This document shows positions 7,633 through 15,633 of a DNA stretch of 34,647 bases, piece by piece. A model generated the notes under the pieces. It ran no database searches and had not been told where the DNA came from. It worked only from the letters and a program-made list of their open reading frames with translations. The stretch comes from a virus. Where the stretch lies: IMG/VR virus record IMGVR_UViG_3300030329_004577, positions 1-34,647 of that record; one strand, 5' to 3'. Both the position numbers and the translations under genes were made by a program. The number at the start of each line of letters is the position of its first letter. The stretch's first letter is position 1.

Positions 7633-8276
7633 CACTTGATAATTCCTCCCTGCTGAGATTCCAATTCCAGTAATCTCAACCTTGCTTTTGCCAGTTCCAA
7701 TTCCGTGTCTGGGGCAGTTTCAACAACCGTGCCAGAGGCGGGGGTTTCTGGTTTTTCACCTGTATATACTTCCAATAATGTCTTCGGTTCCTCTTCAGAT
7801 TTCGCTGAAATTGTCTGGGTTTCCGGTGATGCTCCTCTTAAAACAGAGGAGATTTCTACCAGGTCTAAATTCTTGATAATCCGAACAGTCCGATCTCCGT
7901 CAGTTTTGAATTCAACTGAGTCTTCCGGTATGTTGAAACCAACACTCCACTCATCCACAAAACCGCCCTTCACATTAGAAAATGCGTCACGTCCTAGTTC
8001 TGTGTCTAAATTGAATTTGATGGTTGCTAATAACTTGTAATAATCGCCCAGGGCTTTGACCACTTCTGCGTCTTCAAGTTTTCCAACAACCTTGCTTTGA
8101 TCGTGTCCCTGGAGAACCGCAATTGTTTTACTTCCATTGATAGATTCATTGAAAGCATCTTTGGAAATAATGTCGTTGTCAGCGTCTGGAACTTCCATAG
8201 AATTAACAAACGCCTGAACAACCCCTTCATCCTGGTCGAGAACTTTTAATTCAGATGGTGCGGTTTTAAATTCCAT
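7632..8276 (-). CDS. HK97-family prohead protease (214 aa)
   Basis: The sequence fits the U35-type prohead protease: EGVVQAFVNSMEVPDADNDI, A-V-L-Q-G-H-D near residue 55 with the likely catalytic His, F-V-D-E-W-S-V-G-F-N-I and E-I-S-S-V-L-R-G-A-S-P near residue 130 with the likely catalytic Ser. The C-terminal 60 residues are acidic and helical. I place the start at the ATG at 8276, three bases after the portal stop and with AAGAGG upstream. A longer frame to 8327 would run inside the portal gene. It matures the capsid and cuts off the delta domain. Confidence 0.9.
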   Translation of the reverse strand: MEFKTAPSELKVLDQDEGVVQAFVNSMEVPDADNDIISKDAFNESINGSKTIAVLQGHDQSKVVGKLEDAEVVKALGDYYKLLATIKFNLDTELGRDAFSNVKGGFVDEWSVGFNIPEDSVEFKTDGDRTVRIIKNLDLVEISSVLRGASPETQTISAKSEEEPKTLLEVYTGEKPETPASGTVVETAPDTELELAKARLRLLELESQQGGIIK

Positions 8277-8278
8277 GA

Positions 8279-10342
8279 TTACGCCTCTTGCATTTCTGGT
8301 TTGTAATTTCTGTCCATTGGAGTCCATGAGAGGGTTCCGTTTGGATGGTCGGAGATATTTATTGCGTCTTCAGCGTGATAAATCTGGTTATGCCTTTCAA
8401 TACAGGTGCGACCATATGGATCACCAGGGTCAACATATGTGTCCCCTTCATCTCCGTCTGGGTCGGTAGCCCTTAACCAGTCGAAACCCTGTTGTCTGAA
8501 AAAACCAACAGAGGTCATGTTTTGCGACCTCATAATTTCTGTGCGGGCGATTAATCTTGCCCTGACTTTGGTTTCACCTAATTTGGTTCTCAGTCCAACA
8601 AAATTGTCAGCAGGAACGCCCCTGGCTAACATCTCTACTGAGTAACCTCGGTTTATAGCCGTCTCAACGGCGTTTTGTACGACTTTTCTGGTGGTTCTGT
8701 GGATTATGGTTGCCCTGGGGTTTGCCTGGGTAACAACTGACTGAACTGCGGATGCCTGTTCTGACCATTCCAGTTCCCCCGCAACACCTGATGCGTTTAT
8801 GTGACCGAATGTTCTGCGGGTAACATTAATGAAGGCGTTATGTAATATATTGGAGAGTTCCCCTAATTCCGCATCTGGTACGAGCTGTGACCATTCAAAG
8901 GGAAAGTCCTTTGTCTCGAGTTCGATATCCCTCTCCATGTACCGCCCCAGGTAGCCGTCGACCTTGTTTTTTATTCTGGTCAGATATTGGTTGAGTCTTT
9001 TATCTAAATCCTCAACTAAAACTTCTCTATCCTGTAAAAGAACCTGTCTCAATTTGACTGCCCTGGGTGCAACTGGATCGAGTCGTTTTAATTCACCAAT
9101 TGCTCCACCCTGTTCAATCGCCATCGGCATATTATTTTCTAAGGCATTACCCTCAATAATGTTGATAGGGATTCGTCTGACCTCACCCTCTGTAATAGAG
9201 TCCTGCCCAACCATTTCCCTTGCTTCATTAAGAGTGATAATGCCGGAAGTAAATAATGTCGTTGCCCTGGTTGTTACCGAATCTTTATCTTCCAGAAAAG
9301 CCCTCATTTGGGAGAAATCAACCATGATTTGACCGTCATTGGGAAAGTCGGAATAAAAACAATAATTAAAGAACCGGACAAACCGTTCTATTAATGGTTC
9401 TAATGTTTCGGAATGGAAAGACAGCCTGGCCTCTTTATAGTTGCTGAATGTGGAACGTTGCAATCCCACATTAGCCCCTACCAGGATTGCGGGAACACCT
9501 AACACCGCACATATTCTGGACTCAGTTAAATTGTGCAGTTCTGTTAGTGCCATATCAGACGGAGCTGAGGCCATCTGTTGAAATTCGGCATCATCATCAA
9601 TGACTGCCACCTGGTGCATATTTTGCGAACCCCCAAATGTGGAACGCCACCTTGAGCGGATTCTTGTTGCTTCTTCCTGGGACGTTAATCTCCGTTTGAT
9701 TTTTAACAAGCCGGAAGGAACACCCGCATTTGAAAAATACGTTTTGGCAAAATCAGTCATCAACATATCGAGATTAATATTCTTTGCCAGAACGTGGAGC
9801 GGGCTTAATCCATAAACGTCACCGGATGGATTAGGAAGTGCCATGTGAGCAACATCTTCATAAGGTAATTCATATTCCTTGCCGTCTATCTCATATGCAT
9901 AGGAATTGCGACCTGTTTCGTTGGGTTTGATCGAAACCCTATCCGGTCTGAGTAACCATAACGCCCCGACCTGGTTGCCCCTGTTTCTTTCCTTATATAC
10001 ATAAACATTTCCGGCGACTTGAAGATAAGTGACAGCTCTTTCGATCCATGTATACCAGTCATGTTCGGGGTTGGGATTTTTGACCAGTTTAGCCAGAGGA
10101 GAATTATCAATTTCAGTAATTCCGGAGTCATCTTTACGACCAACAAACCACCTCGCACCGGAAACTCCTGTCGACAGCTCCCGAATACAAGCGTGAACTA
10201 TCTCTGACCTACCGTAGCCCTGGGAAGCAAAGTTTTCATAATTATCTGTCGGATAAACGACATTCGTTAAATCCGACACGACAGGGACGGTTGATGAAAT
10301 ATCTGTTTCTATTTGTTTGGTAAACAGGTTCCAAAATGCCAA
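8279..10342 (-). CDS. Portal protein fused to a MuF-like minor head domain (687 aa)
   Basis: Residues 1-400 are an HK97-type portal (NPNPEHDWYTWIERAVTYLQ, GNVYVYKERNRGNQVGALWL, G-L-S-P-L-H, VPAILVGANVG). Residues about 420-687 are a MuF/SPP1 gp7-like minor head domain, with ARTEIMRSQNMTSVGFFRQQ, the turn G-F-D-W-L-R-A-T-D, a single C-I-E-R-H and the end H-P-N-G-T-L-S-W-T-P. These are often two neighbouring genes, but here they are one polypeptide. The portal ring is the DNA entry gate, and MuF proteins are injected or connect the head. It starts at an ATG in a 260-bp spacer after the rightward cassette. Confidence 0.9.
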   Translation of the reverse strand: MAFWNLFTKQIETDISSTVPVVSDLTNVVYPTDNYENFASQGYGRSEIVHACIRELSTGVSGARWFVGRKDDSGITEIDNSPLAKLVKNPNPEHDWYTWIERAVTYLQVAGNVYVYKERNRGNQVGALWLLRPDRVSIKPNETGRNSYAYEIDGKEYELPYEDVAHMALPNPSGDVYGLSPLHVLAKNINLDMLMTDFAKTYFSNAGVPSGLLKIKRRLTSQEEATRIRSRWRSTFGGSQNMHQVAVIDDDAEFQQMASAPSDMALTELHNLTESRICAVLGVPAILVGANVGLQRSTFSNYKEARLSFHSETLEPLIERFVRFFNYCFYSDFPNDGQIMVDFSQMRAFLEDKDSVTTRATTLFTSGIITLNEAREMVGQDSITEGEVRRIPINIIEGNALENNMPMAIEQGGAIGELKRLDPVAPRAVKLRQVLLQDREVLVEDLDKRLNQYLTRIKNKVDGYLGRYMERDIELETKDFPFEWSQLVPDAELGELSNILHNAFINVTRRTFGHINASGVAGELEWSEQASAVQSVVTQANPRATIIHRTTRKVVQNAVETAINRGYSVEMLARGVPADNFVGLRTKLGETKVRARLIARTEIMRSQNMTSVGFFRQQGFDWLRATDPDGDEGDTYVDPGDPYGRTCIERHNQIYHAEDAINISDHPNGTLSWTPMDRNYKPEMQEA

Positions 10343-10540
10343 GCAAACCCCAATGGCTTGAGGGTACTTGCCTTGACCACCATCAGGATTGAAGTGAGAT
10401 CAGTACAAAGGAAGAAACAACAATGTACCGACCCCACAGATGTCACCGTTGAAAATATCGCCCAAATCTCAACTTAACATGCTCATTATCTCATTGTTAC
10501 AAATACCTTGTCCAATTTTTAAAATTGCGTGACTAAACCC
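10343..10540. other. Spacer between portal gene and rightward cassette
   Basis: No convincing gene. The portal gene needs a promoter or read-through from terL, since the intervening genes point the other way. I see no clear minus-strand -35/-10 pair here. A half-operator TTGTTACAA lies at about 10493. Confidence 0.4.
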
Positions 10541-10569
10541 TTGTCTATTGTGTAACATAGTGTTACAAT
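10541..10569 (+). promoter_or_regulatory. Promoter of the rightward cassette (P1)
   Basis: TTGTCT at 10541-10546 and TACAAT at 10564-10569 are separated by exactly 17 bp, with a start expected near 10576 and an AAGGAG site at 10591. The same 28-base layout recurs at 25178-25206, with two differing bases in the spacer. Confidence 0.8.
10552..10566. promoter_or_regulatory. Operator dyad GTAACA-TAG-TGTTAC in P1
   Basis: A perfect 6-bp inverted repeat with a 3-bp spacer, covering the spacer and first three bases of the -10 of P1. An identical 15-mer occurs at 25189-25203 and a one-mismatch variant at 25135-25149. I infer a repressor operator. Confidence 0.75.
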
Positions 10570-10602
10570 ACATACATAGAAACAAACAGGAAGGAGAACA
10601 AA

Positions 10603-10788
10603 ATGACAAACGAAATAAGAACAATAGAAGCCCACGAATCCGAAGATGGAAAGGTTCACCATTTCGGGCGATGTACTTCAATAGTGTGTTACCAAGTATT
10701 TGACACCAATGACATTACAGAAGTGGTGAGAAATCAATGGGGTCAATTCATCTGCATCCCATGCAAAACAGACGGACGAAACGGCTAG
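10603..10788 (+). CDS. Small Cys-containing protein, first gene of the cassette (61 aa)
   Basis: MTNEIRTIEAHESEDGKVHH ... with four Cys (GRCTSIVCYQV and FICIPCKTD). C-x4-C and C-x2-C pairs about 30 residues apart could bind one zinc. AAGGAG precedes the ATG by 7 nt. It is unlike any family I can name. Its promoter (10541-10569) and operator are shared with the early genes at 25.2 kb, so it is probably expressed early rather than with the flanking late genes. Confidence 0.75.
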   Translation: MTNEIRTIEAHESEDGKVHHFGRCTSIVCYQVFDTNDITEVVRNQWGQFICIPCKTDGRNG

Positions 10789-10818
10789 ATTAAAATACCA
10801 GGTATCCAGGAGAACAAA

Positions 10819-11046
10819 ATGAAAGCACCGGATAAAATACAAAATAAAATAGATAACATGATCGAGTTGATACAGGAGATATCTTCTGAGCTTGAGTACA
10901 TATCATATGATTATGACGATCTCGATTCAAACGAACAAAAACAGATTCCAACAGTCTTAAAAAACATTGAGTCGCACTTGAGAAAAACCGCTCCACTTTT
11001 TACCCATTTAACAGGAAACAACAAACCAGATTGGGGAAGTAAATAA
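10819..11046 (+). CDS. Small acidic helical protein (75 aa)
   Basis: The protein starts MKAPDKIQNKIDNMIELIQE and is predicted helical over most of its length, with an acidic stretch Y-D-Y-D-D-L-D-S-N-E near the middle. CAGGAG lies 9 nt before the ATG. It is the second gene of the cassette, 30 bp after the first. No family recognised. Small acidic, DNA-mimic-like proteins are common among phage anti-host genes, but this is only a size-and-charge impression. Confidence 0.75.
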   Translation: MKAPDKIQNKIDNMIELIQEISSELEYISYDYDDLDSNEQKQIPTVLKNIESHLRKTAPLFTHLTGNNKPDWGSK

Positions 11047-11086
11047 AGCGATTAATCAACAAAGTTAACCAGGAGAACTAAATAAC

Positions 11087-11317
11087 ATGAAAAAAAACCC
11101 TGTGATAATAGTTAATAGCGAAACTGTTACCAATGTGTCCATAGATCATGCCGATTTTATCGGGGATGGGGTTGTTTTGGAGATAGATTTTCTACTGTAT
11201 GGGAAATTAGTCGGCAATATAGAATTGGAACATCCCAATATTGATGCCATTCGGGAATTAGCCTCGATGATTAATCAGGTGGCAGACAAGTGGGAAAAAA
11301 CGCATTCACCATTTTAG
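11087..11317 (+). CDS. Small unknown protein, last gene of the cassette (76 aa)
   Basis: It starts MKKNPVIIVNSETVTNVSID, a beta-rich first half (VVLEIDFLLYGKLVGNIELE) followed by one helix (IDAIRELASMINQVADKWEK). An AGGAG ribosome site lies 13 nt before the ATG, a rather long spacing. The gene ends 15 bp before the end of the convergent HTH gene, with no clear terminator in the gap. No family recognised. Confidence 0.75.
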   Translation: MKKNPVIIVNSETVTNVSIDHADFIGDGVVLEIDFLLYGKLVGNIELEHPNIDAIRELASMINQVADKWEKTHSPF

Positions 11318-11331
11318 GGGCTTTAACTGTC

Positions 11332-11592
11332 TTACTTTTTAGATTTTCGCCTGATAGGGCTTTCCGGAAATCGTTCATTATATTGGTCTATAAGTTGCTT
11401 TATTCTTTGACTACTTAATCCGACACAATCTCCTATTTCTTTCAATGTAATTCCAGGATTCTTAATACATAAGTCATTAATAAGCTGATATCTCCTTTCA
11501 AATTTTTGGATAGTTTCGTCGTCATATTTTCCATATGGTTGATGAATGTAATATGACTGTAATCGCTTTTTAAACAAATTCGAAAATTTCAT
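11332..11592 (-). CDS. HTH DNA-binding protein after terL (86 aa)
   Basis: The stretch YQLINDLCIKNPGITLKEIG followed by C-V-G-L-S-S-Q-R-I-K-Q-L-I-D is a helix-turn-helix of the sigma-70 region 4 type. The N-terminus (MKFSNLFKKRLQSYYIHQPY) and C-terminus (R-R-K-S-K-K) are basic. The ATG directly follows the stop of the Com-like gene. It may regulate late transcription; the target is unknown. Confidence 0.7.
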   Translation of the reverse strand: MKFSNLFKKRLQSYYIHQPYGKYDDETIQKFERRYQLINDLCIKNPGITLKEIGDCVGLSSQRIKQLIDQYNERFPESPIRRKSKK

Positions 11593-11712
11593 TTAATCAA
11601 CGGTATTTTTCGCCCTACACCTGGGACATATAATTACAGTCCCCTGCCCCGCCTTCTCAGCAAGTAACTTCTTGCATTGCTTGCACCGTAAATCTTTCAC
11701 TACTTGTACCAT
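11593..11712 (-). CDS. Com-like zinc ribbon protein (39 aa)
   Basis: The 39-residue peptide MVQVVKDLRCKQCKKLLAEK continues with CPRCR. Two C-x2-C knuckles (C10, C13, C29, C32) and the L-R-C-K-x-C-x-K-L-L opening match the phage Mu Com family, a zinc finger that activates translation of the mom DNA-modification gene by binding its mRNA. The ATG overlaps the terL stop (TAATG) and the stop abuts the HTH gene, so the three are coupled. The Com role is family knowledge; the mRNA target here is unknown. Confidence 0.75.
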   Translation of the reverse strand: MVQVVKDLRCKQCKKLLAEKAGQGTVIICPRCRAKNTVD

Positions 11713-12899
11713 TACCAAACTCCATAACCTGGCACATTATTAGACCCATAAACTCCCAGGGCTAGAGCCATAACACAGTCGTCATGCAATCCCTGGGGAG
11801 CCGAATATCTAACTCCGGTTCTTGTGTATTCATATCCGAAAGCGTCCAATTCGTTCACAATGTCCCCCTCTGGGTATTCAATATTCTTTGACTGTATTGC
11901 AACAGACAGTCCTTCCATTAACCGTTGTTTACTAGAAGGGCTAAAATGGTAGCCCTGGACGTTAGATAGCGACCTCTGTAGACGTTCCACAATAGGGTCA
12001 CCAACACCTGTTGAGTCAATAATTGCCGGAGTATTTCCAATTGCTTTTATAATCCTGCCCAGGGTTTCTTCCCAGGGTAATTGAAATCTTTCAAATCTGC
12101 AGACCCTGTTATTTGCGTCCAATCCAATCGCCACCGTCCAGTCGACCGATTTAGCCAGGTCAATTCCAAAAACTACCGGAGCCTCTGAGGATAGAGTTCC
12201 AATACATTCTTTAATTGCTGACTGTCCGAATGGATTACCGCCGTCATCAGAAGGTTCGGCTAAATACAACTCCTTGAATACATTGTCCGGCAATTGTGCT
12301 TGAGCTTGTTCTATCTCCTCTATATCCAAAACTCCGGCATCAACTGCGTCATAGGCGGTTAGTTTTGCATAATGCCAATTTTCTACACCACTCTCTGCCA
12401 TTCGTGCCAGTTTGTAAGCCCAATTCCTGCGACCCTTAACGTTTCCAATAATCCTGATGGCGCCCCTGGTTGCAGTTAGCGTTGAACGTATAGCATGCCA
12501 GGATTCTTCCCTTGCCCTGGTTGCCTCATCTATGACAGCTCCATAAACGTCCTCACCGTACAGGTTGTCCGGTTTCTCTGCGGTCTTAAATGCCACCGTC
12601 GCACCGTTGACCAGGGTAACAGTTAACTCCGATTCATTAGAGGTGTACACACTAACGTCAAGGCCTCTTTTTAATCTGCGAAATGCGATTTTTGCTTGAG
12701 GGTATACCGGAGCAATCCACCAATATGCCTGACCATCCTGACCCCTCATTGCCTGTTCCAGAATCCACGCTAAACATGCAACAGTTTTCCCACACTTTGT
12801 TGAACCTTCGATTACTGAATATCTATGTTGGGAAAATATTGCTTCCTTCTGTTTTTGGTACAGATTCGGGGGCTTGTATATAATCGTCTGCGTTGTCAT
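11712..12899 (-). CDS. terL: Terminase large subunit (395 aa)
   Basis: The ATPase half has Walker A E-G-S-T-K-C-G-K-T near residues 31-39 and Walker B A-V-I-D-E-A near 121-126. The nuclease half has acidic residues in F-G-I-D-L-A-K-S-V-D, I-I-D-S-T-G-V-G-D and H-D-D-C-V-M-A-L-A, the RNase H-like set. This motor cuts and packages DNA into the prohead. I choose the ATG at 12899, which has GAGG six bases upstream; an in-frame TTG at 12911 lacks this spacing. It overlaps terS by about 77 nt. Confidence 0.93.
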   Translation of the reverse strand: MTTQTIIYKPPNLYQKQKEAIFSQHRYSVIEGSTKCGKTVACLAWILEQAMRGQDGQAYWWIAPVYPQAKIAFRRLKRGLDVSVYTSNESELTVTLVNGATVAFKTAEKPDNLYGEDVYGAVIDEATRAREESWHAIRSTLTATRGAIRIIGNVKGRRNWAYKLARMAESGVENWHYAKLTAYDAVDAGVLDIEEIEQAQAQLPDNVFKELYLAEPSDDGGNPFGQSAIKECIGTLSSEAPVVFGIDLAKSVDWTVAIGLDANNRVCRFERFQLPWEETLGRIIKAIGNTPAIIDSTGVGDPIVERLQRSLSNVQGYHFSPSSKQRLMEGLSVAIQSKNIEYPEGDIVNELDAFGYEYTRTGVRYSAPQGLHDDCVMALALGVYGSNNVPGYGVW

Positions 12900-13311
12900 T
12901 CGATGCCTCAATTTTGAATGTAATTGGGGTTTGACTAACCTGGAGACTGTTTTGTTGGATTGCCATATTAATCAGAGGCTTATCAGGTATTACTCCGTTA
13001 ACCTGGTTGATTCTATCCATAATCTTTAGCACCCTGTCAATGGCGGCGGGATCGCCTTGCATTGCGGAATCCCATTGTCTTAATAACAGGGCGTTATATC
13101 TTTCCATTTGAATGGTTCTGACCTCATCAGCATTACCGATGCTTTCCCTGGCTAAATCTCCAACAACCTTGCGAATATCCTTACTGACAAGACCATGCGA
13201 GATATTTTCTGTTTCCGCAATCTGCCTGTCTGTTGCTCCCGCAACTTTCATCTGCAATATTCGATAACGCCTCAATTGGGCGTTCACTTTTTTACCGTTA
13301 GGACTAGGCAT
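12823..13311 (-). CDS. terS: Terminase small subunit (about 162 aa)
   Basis: The N-terminal region [22 protein letters not shown] is a helix-turn-helix as in small terminases that recognise the packaging site. A long helix ([20 protein letters not shown]) for oligomerisation follows, and the C-terminal tail is unstructured. It is directly upstream of and overlapping terL. The ATG at 13311 is preferred over TTG at 13314. It overlaps the end of the PRTase-FolE gene by 8 nt, which places packaging and DNA-modification genes in one transcript. Confidence 0.82.
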   Translation of the reverse strand: MPSPNGKKVNAQLRRYRILQMKVAGATDRQIAETENISHGLVSKDIRKVVGDLARESIGNADEVRTIQMERYNALLLRQWDSAMQGDPAAIDRVLKIMDRINQVNGVIPDKPLINMAIQQNSLQVSQTPITFKIEASNDNADDYIQAPESVPKTEGSNIFPT

Positions 13312-14149
13312 CAATTAAACCCATAAATTCGGCTCTTGCTTCCGGTTTATCTCTTAAAACACCGCTCATGTAACTGGTTACAATGTCGGAGTTTTGTTTA
13401 CCTACACCTCTAGACATCATGCAATGATGCTTTCCTTTTAATACCACTCCAACCCCTAAAACCCCACCTGTTTCAATTGCCTCTCCTATCTGACGAGTTA
13501 TCCTTTCCTGAATCTGCAACCGCCTGGCATAACAGTCAACAATTCTGGCTATTTTGGAGATTCCTAGAACCTGACCATTGGGGATATATCCAACGTATGC
13601 TTTCCCATAGAATGGCAACATATGGTGTTCACACATGGAATAGAACTCTATATCTCGTGCTATCACCATTTCGTCAGTATCGTCTTTGAACCATTTCAAC
13701 AGCTCCTGGGGGTCTTGGTTATATCCGGCATAAAGTTCAGACCAGGATTTAACAACCCGCTCCGGTGTTTCCACTAATCCATTAGAACCAACATCCTCAC
13801 CAATATATTCAATGATCCTGGTTACTGATTCCGCAATGTCAGCTTCCCCGCTTTCCTCCCAGGGAAACACAACCCACTCATTCTCGAAATCTCTGATTTT
13901 GTTATATAAACACAAAATTGGAACCCCATATTTGCTCCACTCATCAACTGTTCTTCCGCTGTCCACAATATCGTCAATTATTAAATCGGCTTCTTCAGGT
14001 GATTTTGCAACGGTGGCGGTTGTCATTAAGGTAATAAGCCCCTCAACCACTTTGCCACCTCTGGGAATCCCATAAATAGCCTTTCCTTCACAACGATCCA
14101 GGAAATATTCGATTCTGTTTTCTACATCTTGCCAGGTTAAATAAAGCAC
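13304..14149 (-). CDS. folE: Phosphoribosyltransferase-GTP cyclohydrolase I fusion (281 aa)
   Basis: Residues 1-100 form a type-I phosphoribosyltransferase domain, with Y-G-I-P-R-G-G near 26-32 and the PRPP loop [11 protein letters not shown] at 57-67. Residues 105-281 are a full GTP cyclohydrolase I: zinc ligands C173 and H176 in M-C-E-H-H-M-L-P-F and C243 in [12 protein letters not shown] to dihydroneopterin triphosphate is the first step of preQ0 synthesis. The start is GTG, overlapping the queE stop (TAGTG), with GGAG 7 nt upstream. FolE alone is typically near 180-220 residues, so the added domain is notable. Confidence 0.92.
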   Translation of the reverse strand: MLYLTWQDVENRIEYFLDRCEGKAIYGIPRGGKVVEGLITLMTTATVAKSPEEADLIIDDIVDSGRTVDEWSKYGVPILCLYNKIRDFENEWVVFPWEESGEADIAESVTRIIEYIGEDVGSNGLVETPERVVKSWSELYAGYNQDPQELLKWFKDDTDEMVIARDIEFYSMCEHHMLPFYGKAYVGYIPNGQVLGISKIARIVDCYARRLQIQERITRQIGEAIETGGVLGVGVVLKGKHHCMMSRGVGKQNSDIVTSYMSGVLRDKPEARAEFMGLIDA

Positions 14150-14820
14150 TACTCAACTCCAATTACTTTGTGCGTCTGTACTGATAATCTCCAATCCTGG
14201 GCTTTGGGTAAGGAATAAAGTTTGGACAGAGTTAATTCCATGTTTTGTTTGCTAATGTCCGCATCTTCAGCTTCTATAGGTTGTAGCCATCGGCTCTTCG
14301 TTCTCACGTTTAAATAGCCCTCTGGCCTTATTAGCGGGTTCGGATGGGGATATAACAATTTAAGACTGTCACACCATCTCTGCTTTGTTTGTTGGTCGGG
14401 TAATTTTGGTGACATGGTTAAATGGTCAATATTGGATAAGGTTCCCTCTGGAAACAGTCTCGTCCCATTGGTTTCAACACCTATCTTGAACCCCTGTTGT
14501 TTTATAGCCAGGGCAAGAGGTTTATCTAACTGCAATGCGGGTTCACCGCCTGATATCCAGACCCAACCAACGCCAGGCATTGCAAGCTCTTTTACCTGTT
14601 CCATAATGTCATTTTTAGACATCATTTTTTTACTCAGGAAATCAGTATCACAGAACGGACACTTCGAATCTGCCCTCGTTTCCGGTCTACCGTCCCACAT
14701 ATTGCAACCGGAGAACCTTATAAAGACACAAGGTATTCCCGCCATTGCTCCCTCACCCTGTACAGTTGTGCCGAATATCTTATGGATTCCGTACTGTCGC
14801 CGAGCTTTTTTCGGTTTCAT
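14149..14820 (-). CDS. queE: 7-carboxy-7-deazaguanine synthase QueE (223 aa)
   Basis: A radical SAM protein with the QueE-specific wide cluster motif: C39, C54 and C57 in [13 protein letters not shown] and [13 protein letters not shown] lies at 20-24 and the S-G-G-E-P SAM motif near 90. It turns carboxytetrahydropterin into 7-carboxy-7-deazaguanine (CDG), the third step to preQ0. It overlaps queD by about 41 nt and is coupled to the FolE fusion downstream. Length is normal for the family. Confidence 0.93.
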   Translation of the reverse strand: MKPKKARRQYGIHKIFGTTVQGEGAMAGIPCVFIRFSGCNMWDGRPETRADSKCPFCDTDFLSKKMMSKNDIMEQVKELAMPGVGWVWISGGEPALQLDKPLALAIKQQGFKIGVETNGTRLFPEGTLSNIDHLTMSPKLPDQQTKQRWCDSLKLLYPHPNPLIRPEGYLNVRTKSRWLQPIEAEDADISKQNMELTLSKLYSLPKAQDWRLSVQTHKVIGVE

Positions 14821-15199
14821 ATAACGTTAACCTCTCAATTGTTAGGTGTTCCGGTAAATCCTGCAAAATATCAAAGTGAATATCCATTGCTAACCTTTCG
14901 GCAGTCGGTTCATAGTAGGCATGAGATACAACCGAAATAATGCTTCGATTTTCACCGTTAAACCTGGGGTCATCTGCATTTACATGAAATGAATGGTCAT
15001 AATGTTCTTCGATTATCGGTTTAACCACTTCATCAAGATCACCGAAATCAGTTACCATTCCTGTCGTTTTATCTACCTCTCCACTCACCTCAACTTCCAT
15101 CCTGTAATTATGTCCATGCGGGTTATAACATTTGCCTTTATGCCGATATAAGGCATGCCCCATCTCCCAGGCGTATTCCCTGGTTATTGATACTTTCAT
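14780..15199 (-). CDS. queD: 6-carboxytetrahydropterin synthase QueD (139 aa)
   Basis: A T-fold protein with zinc histidines H15, H28 and H30 and active-site C24 (M-G-H-A-L, K-C-Y-N-P-H-G-H-N-Y), then M-V-T-D-F-G-D-L, D-H-S-F and P-T-A-E-R-L-A. It makes carboxytetrahydropterin from dihydroneopterin triphosphate. I start it at the ATG at 15199, with GAGGT seven bases upstream; the in-frame GTG at 15208 has a worse site. The ATGA overlap with the upstream DUF6884-like gene shows coupling. Confidence 0.92.
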   Translation of the reverse strand: MKVSITREYAWEMGHALYRHKGKCYNPHGHNYRMEVEVSGEVDKTTGMVTDFGDLDEVVKPIIEEHYDHSFHVNADDPRFNGENRSIISVVSHAYYEPTAERLAMDIHFDILQDLPEHLTIERLTLYETEKSSATVRNP

Positions 15200-15633
15200 T
15201 GCGTCCACCTCTTTAAAAATCCCTTCTGTCTGTTATTTCTGCCAGTTGTATATTCCTGCAACGGTGCTTTAATATCTGAAATTAATTGTTTTAATAACCG
15301 GAGATAATCTCGTCCCCCTATAAAAACAACAGGCGGGTTTCTCAAGATTTTCAATTCCTTTATCTGCTTTTCTACTGTTGCAATATCCACAGCCCCCTCA
15401 ATTCGATTTTGACTCCACCAATTTGTGACTCCCTTAACTTTTACTTCATACGGTTCTAATTCGGTGTCCAAAGTAACGATTCCATACTTAGCAGATATGA
15501 TGTAAATGTCCTTTCGTTTTGCCCACTTACTGGCACACCGTAAACATGACCGAAAATAACTCCCTGTATAAAGTTTCCATGCAGGGCTTTTTTCTTTTCT
15601 TTTTGTATGTCCGCAGGAAATAATTACGATCAT
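15196..15633 (-). CDS. DUF6884-like protein in the deazaguanine operon (145 aa)
   Basis: The pattern I-S-C-G-H-T-K-R, P-A-W-K-L-Y-T-G-S-Y-F, I-I-S-A-K-Y-G-I-V and L-E-P-Y-E-V matches, from memory, the DUF6884 family found with 7-deazaguanine DNA-modification genes in phages. Four Cys (C7, C30, C33 and no clear partner cluster) do not form an obvious zinc knuckle. It lies between queC and queD with zero-gap and ATGA junctions, so it acts in the same pathway, possibly in further change of the inserted base. Its reaction is unknown to me. Confidence 0.7.
   Translation of the reverse strand: MIVIISCGHTKRKEKSPAWKLYTGSYFRSCLRCASKWAKRKDIYIISAKYGIVTLDTELEPYEVKVKGVTNWWSQNRIEGAVDIATVEKQIKELKILRNPPVVFIGGRDYLRLLKQLISDIKAPLQEYTTGRNNRQKGFLKRWTQ

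Noticed and set aside
8231-8327. Longer start for the prohead protease at 8327
   Set aside because: It would run 49 bases into the portal gene; the ATG at 8276 has a ribosome site and follows the portal stop by two bases.
8964-9332. 122-codon plus-strand frame opposite the portal gene
   Set aside because: The portal-MuF protein in the opposite strand is unambiguous; this frame is Leu/Ser/Thr-rich like other shadows.
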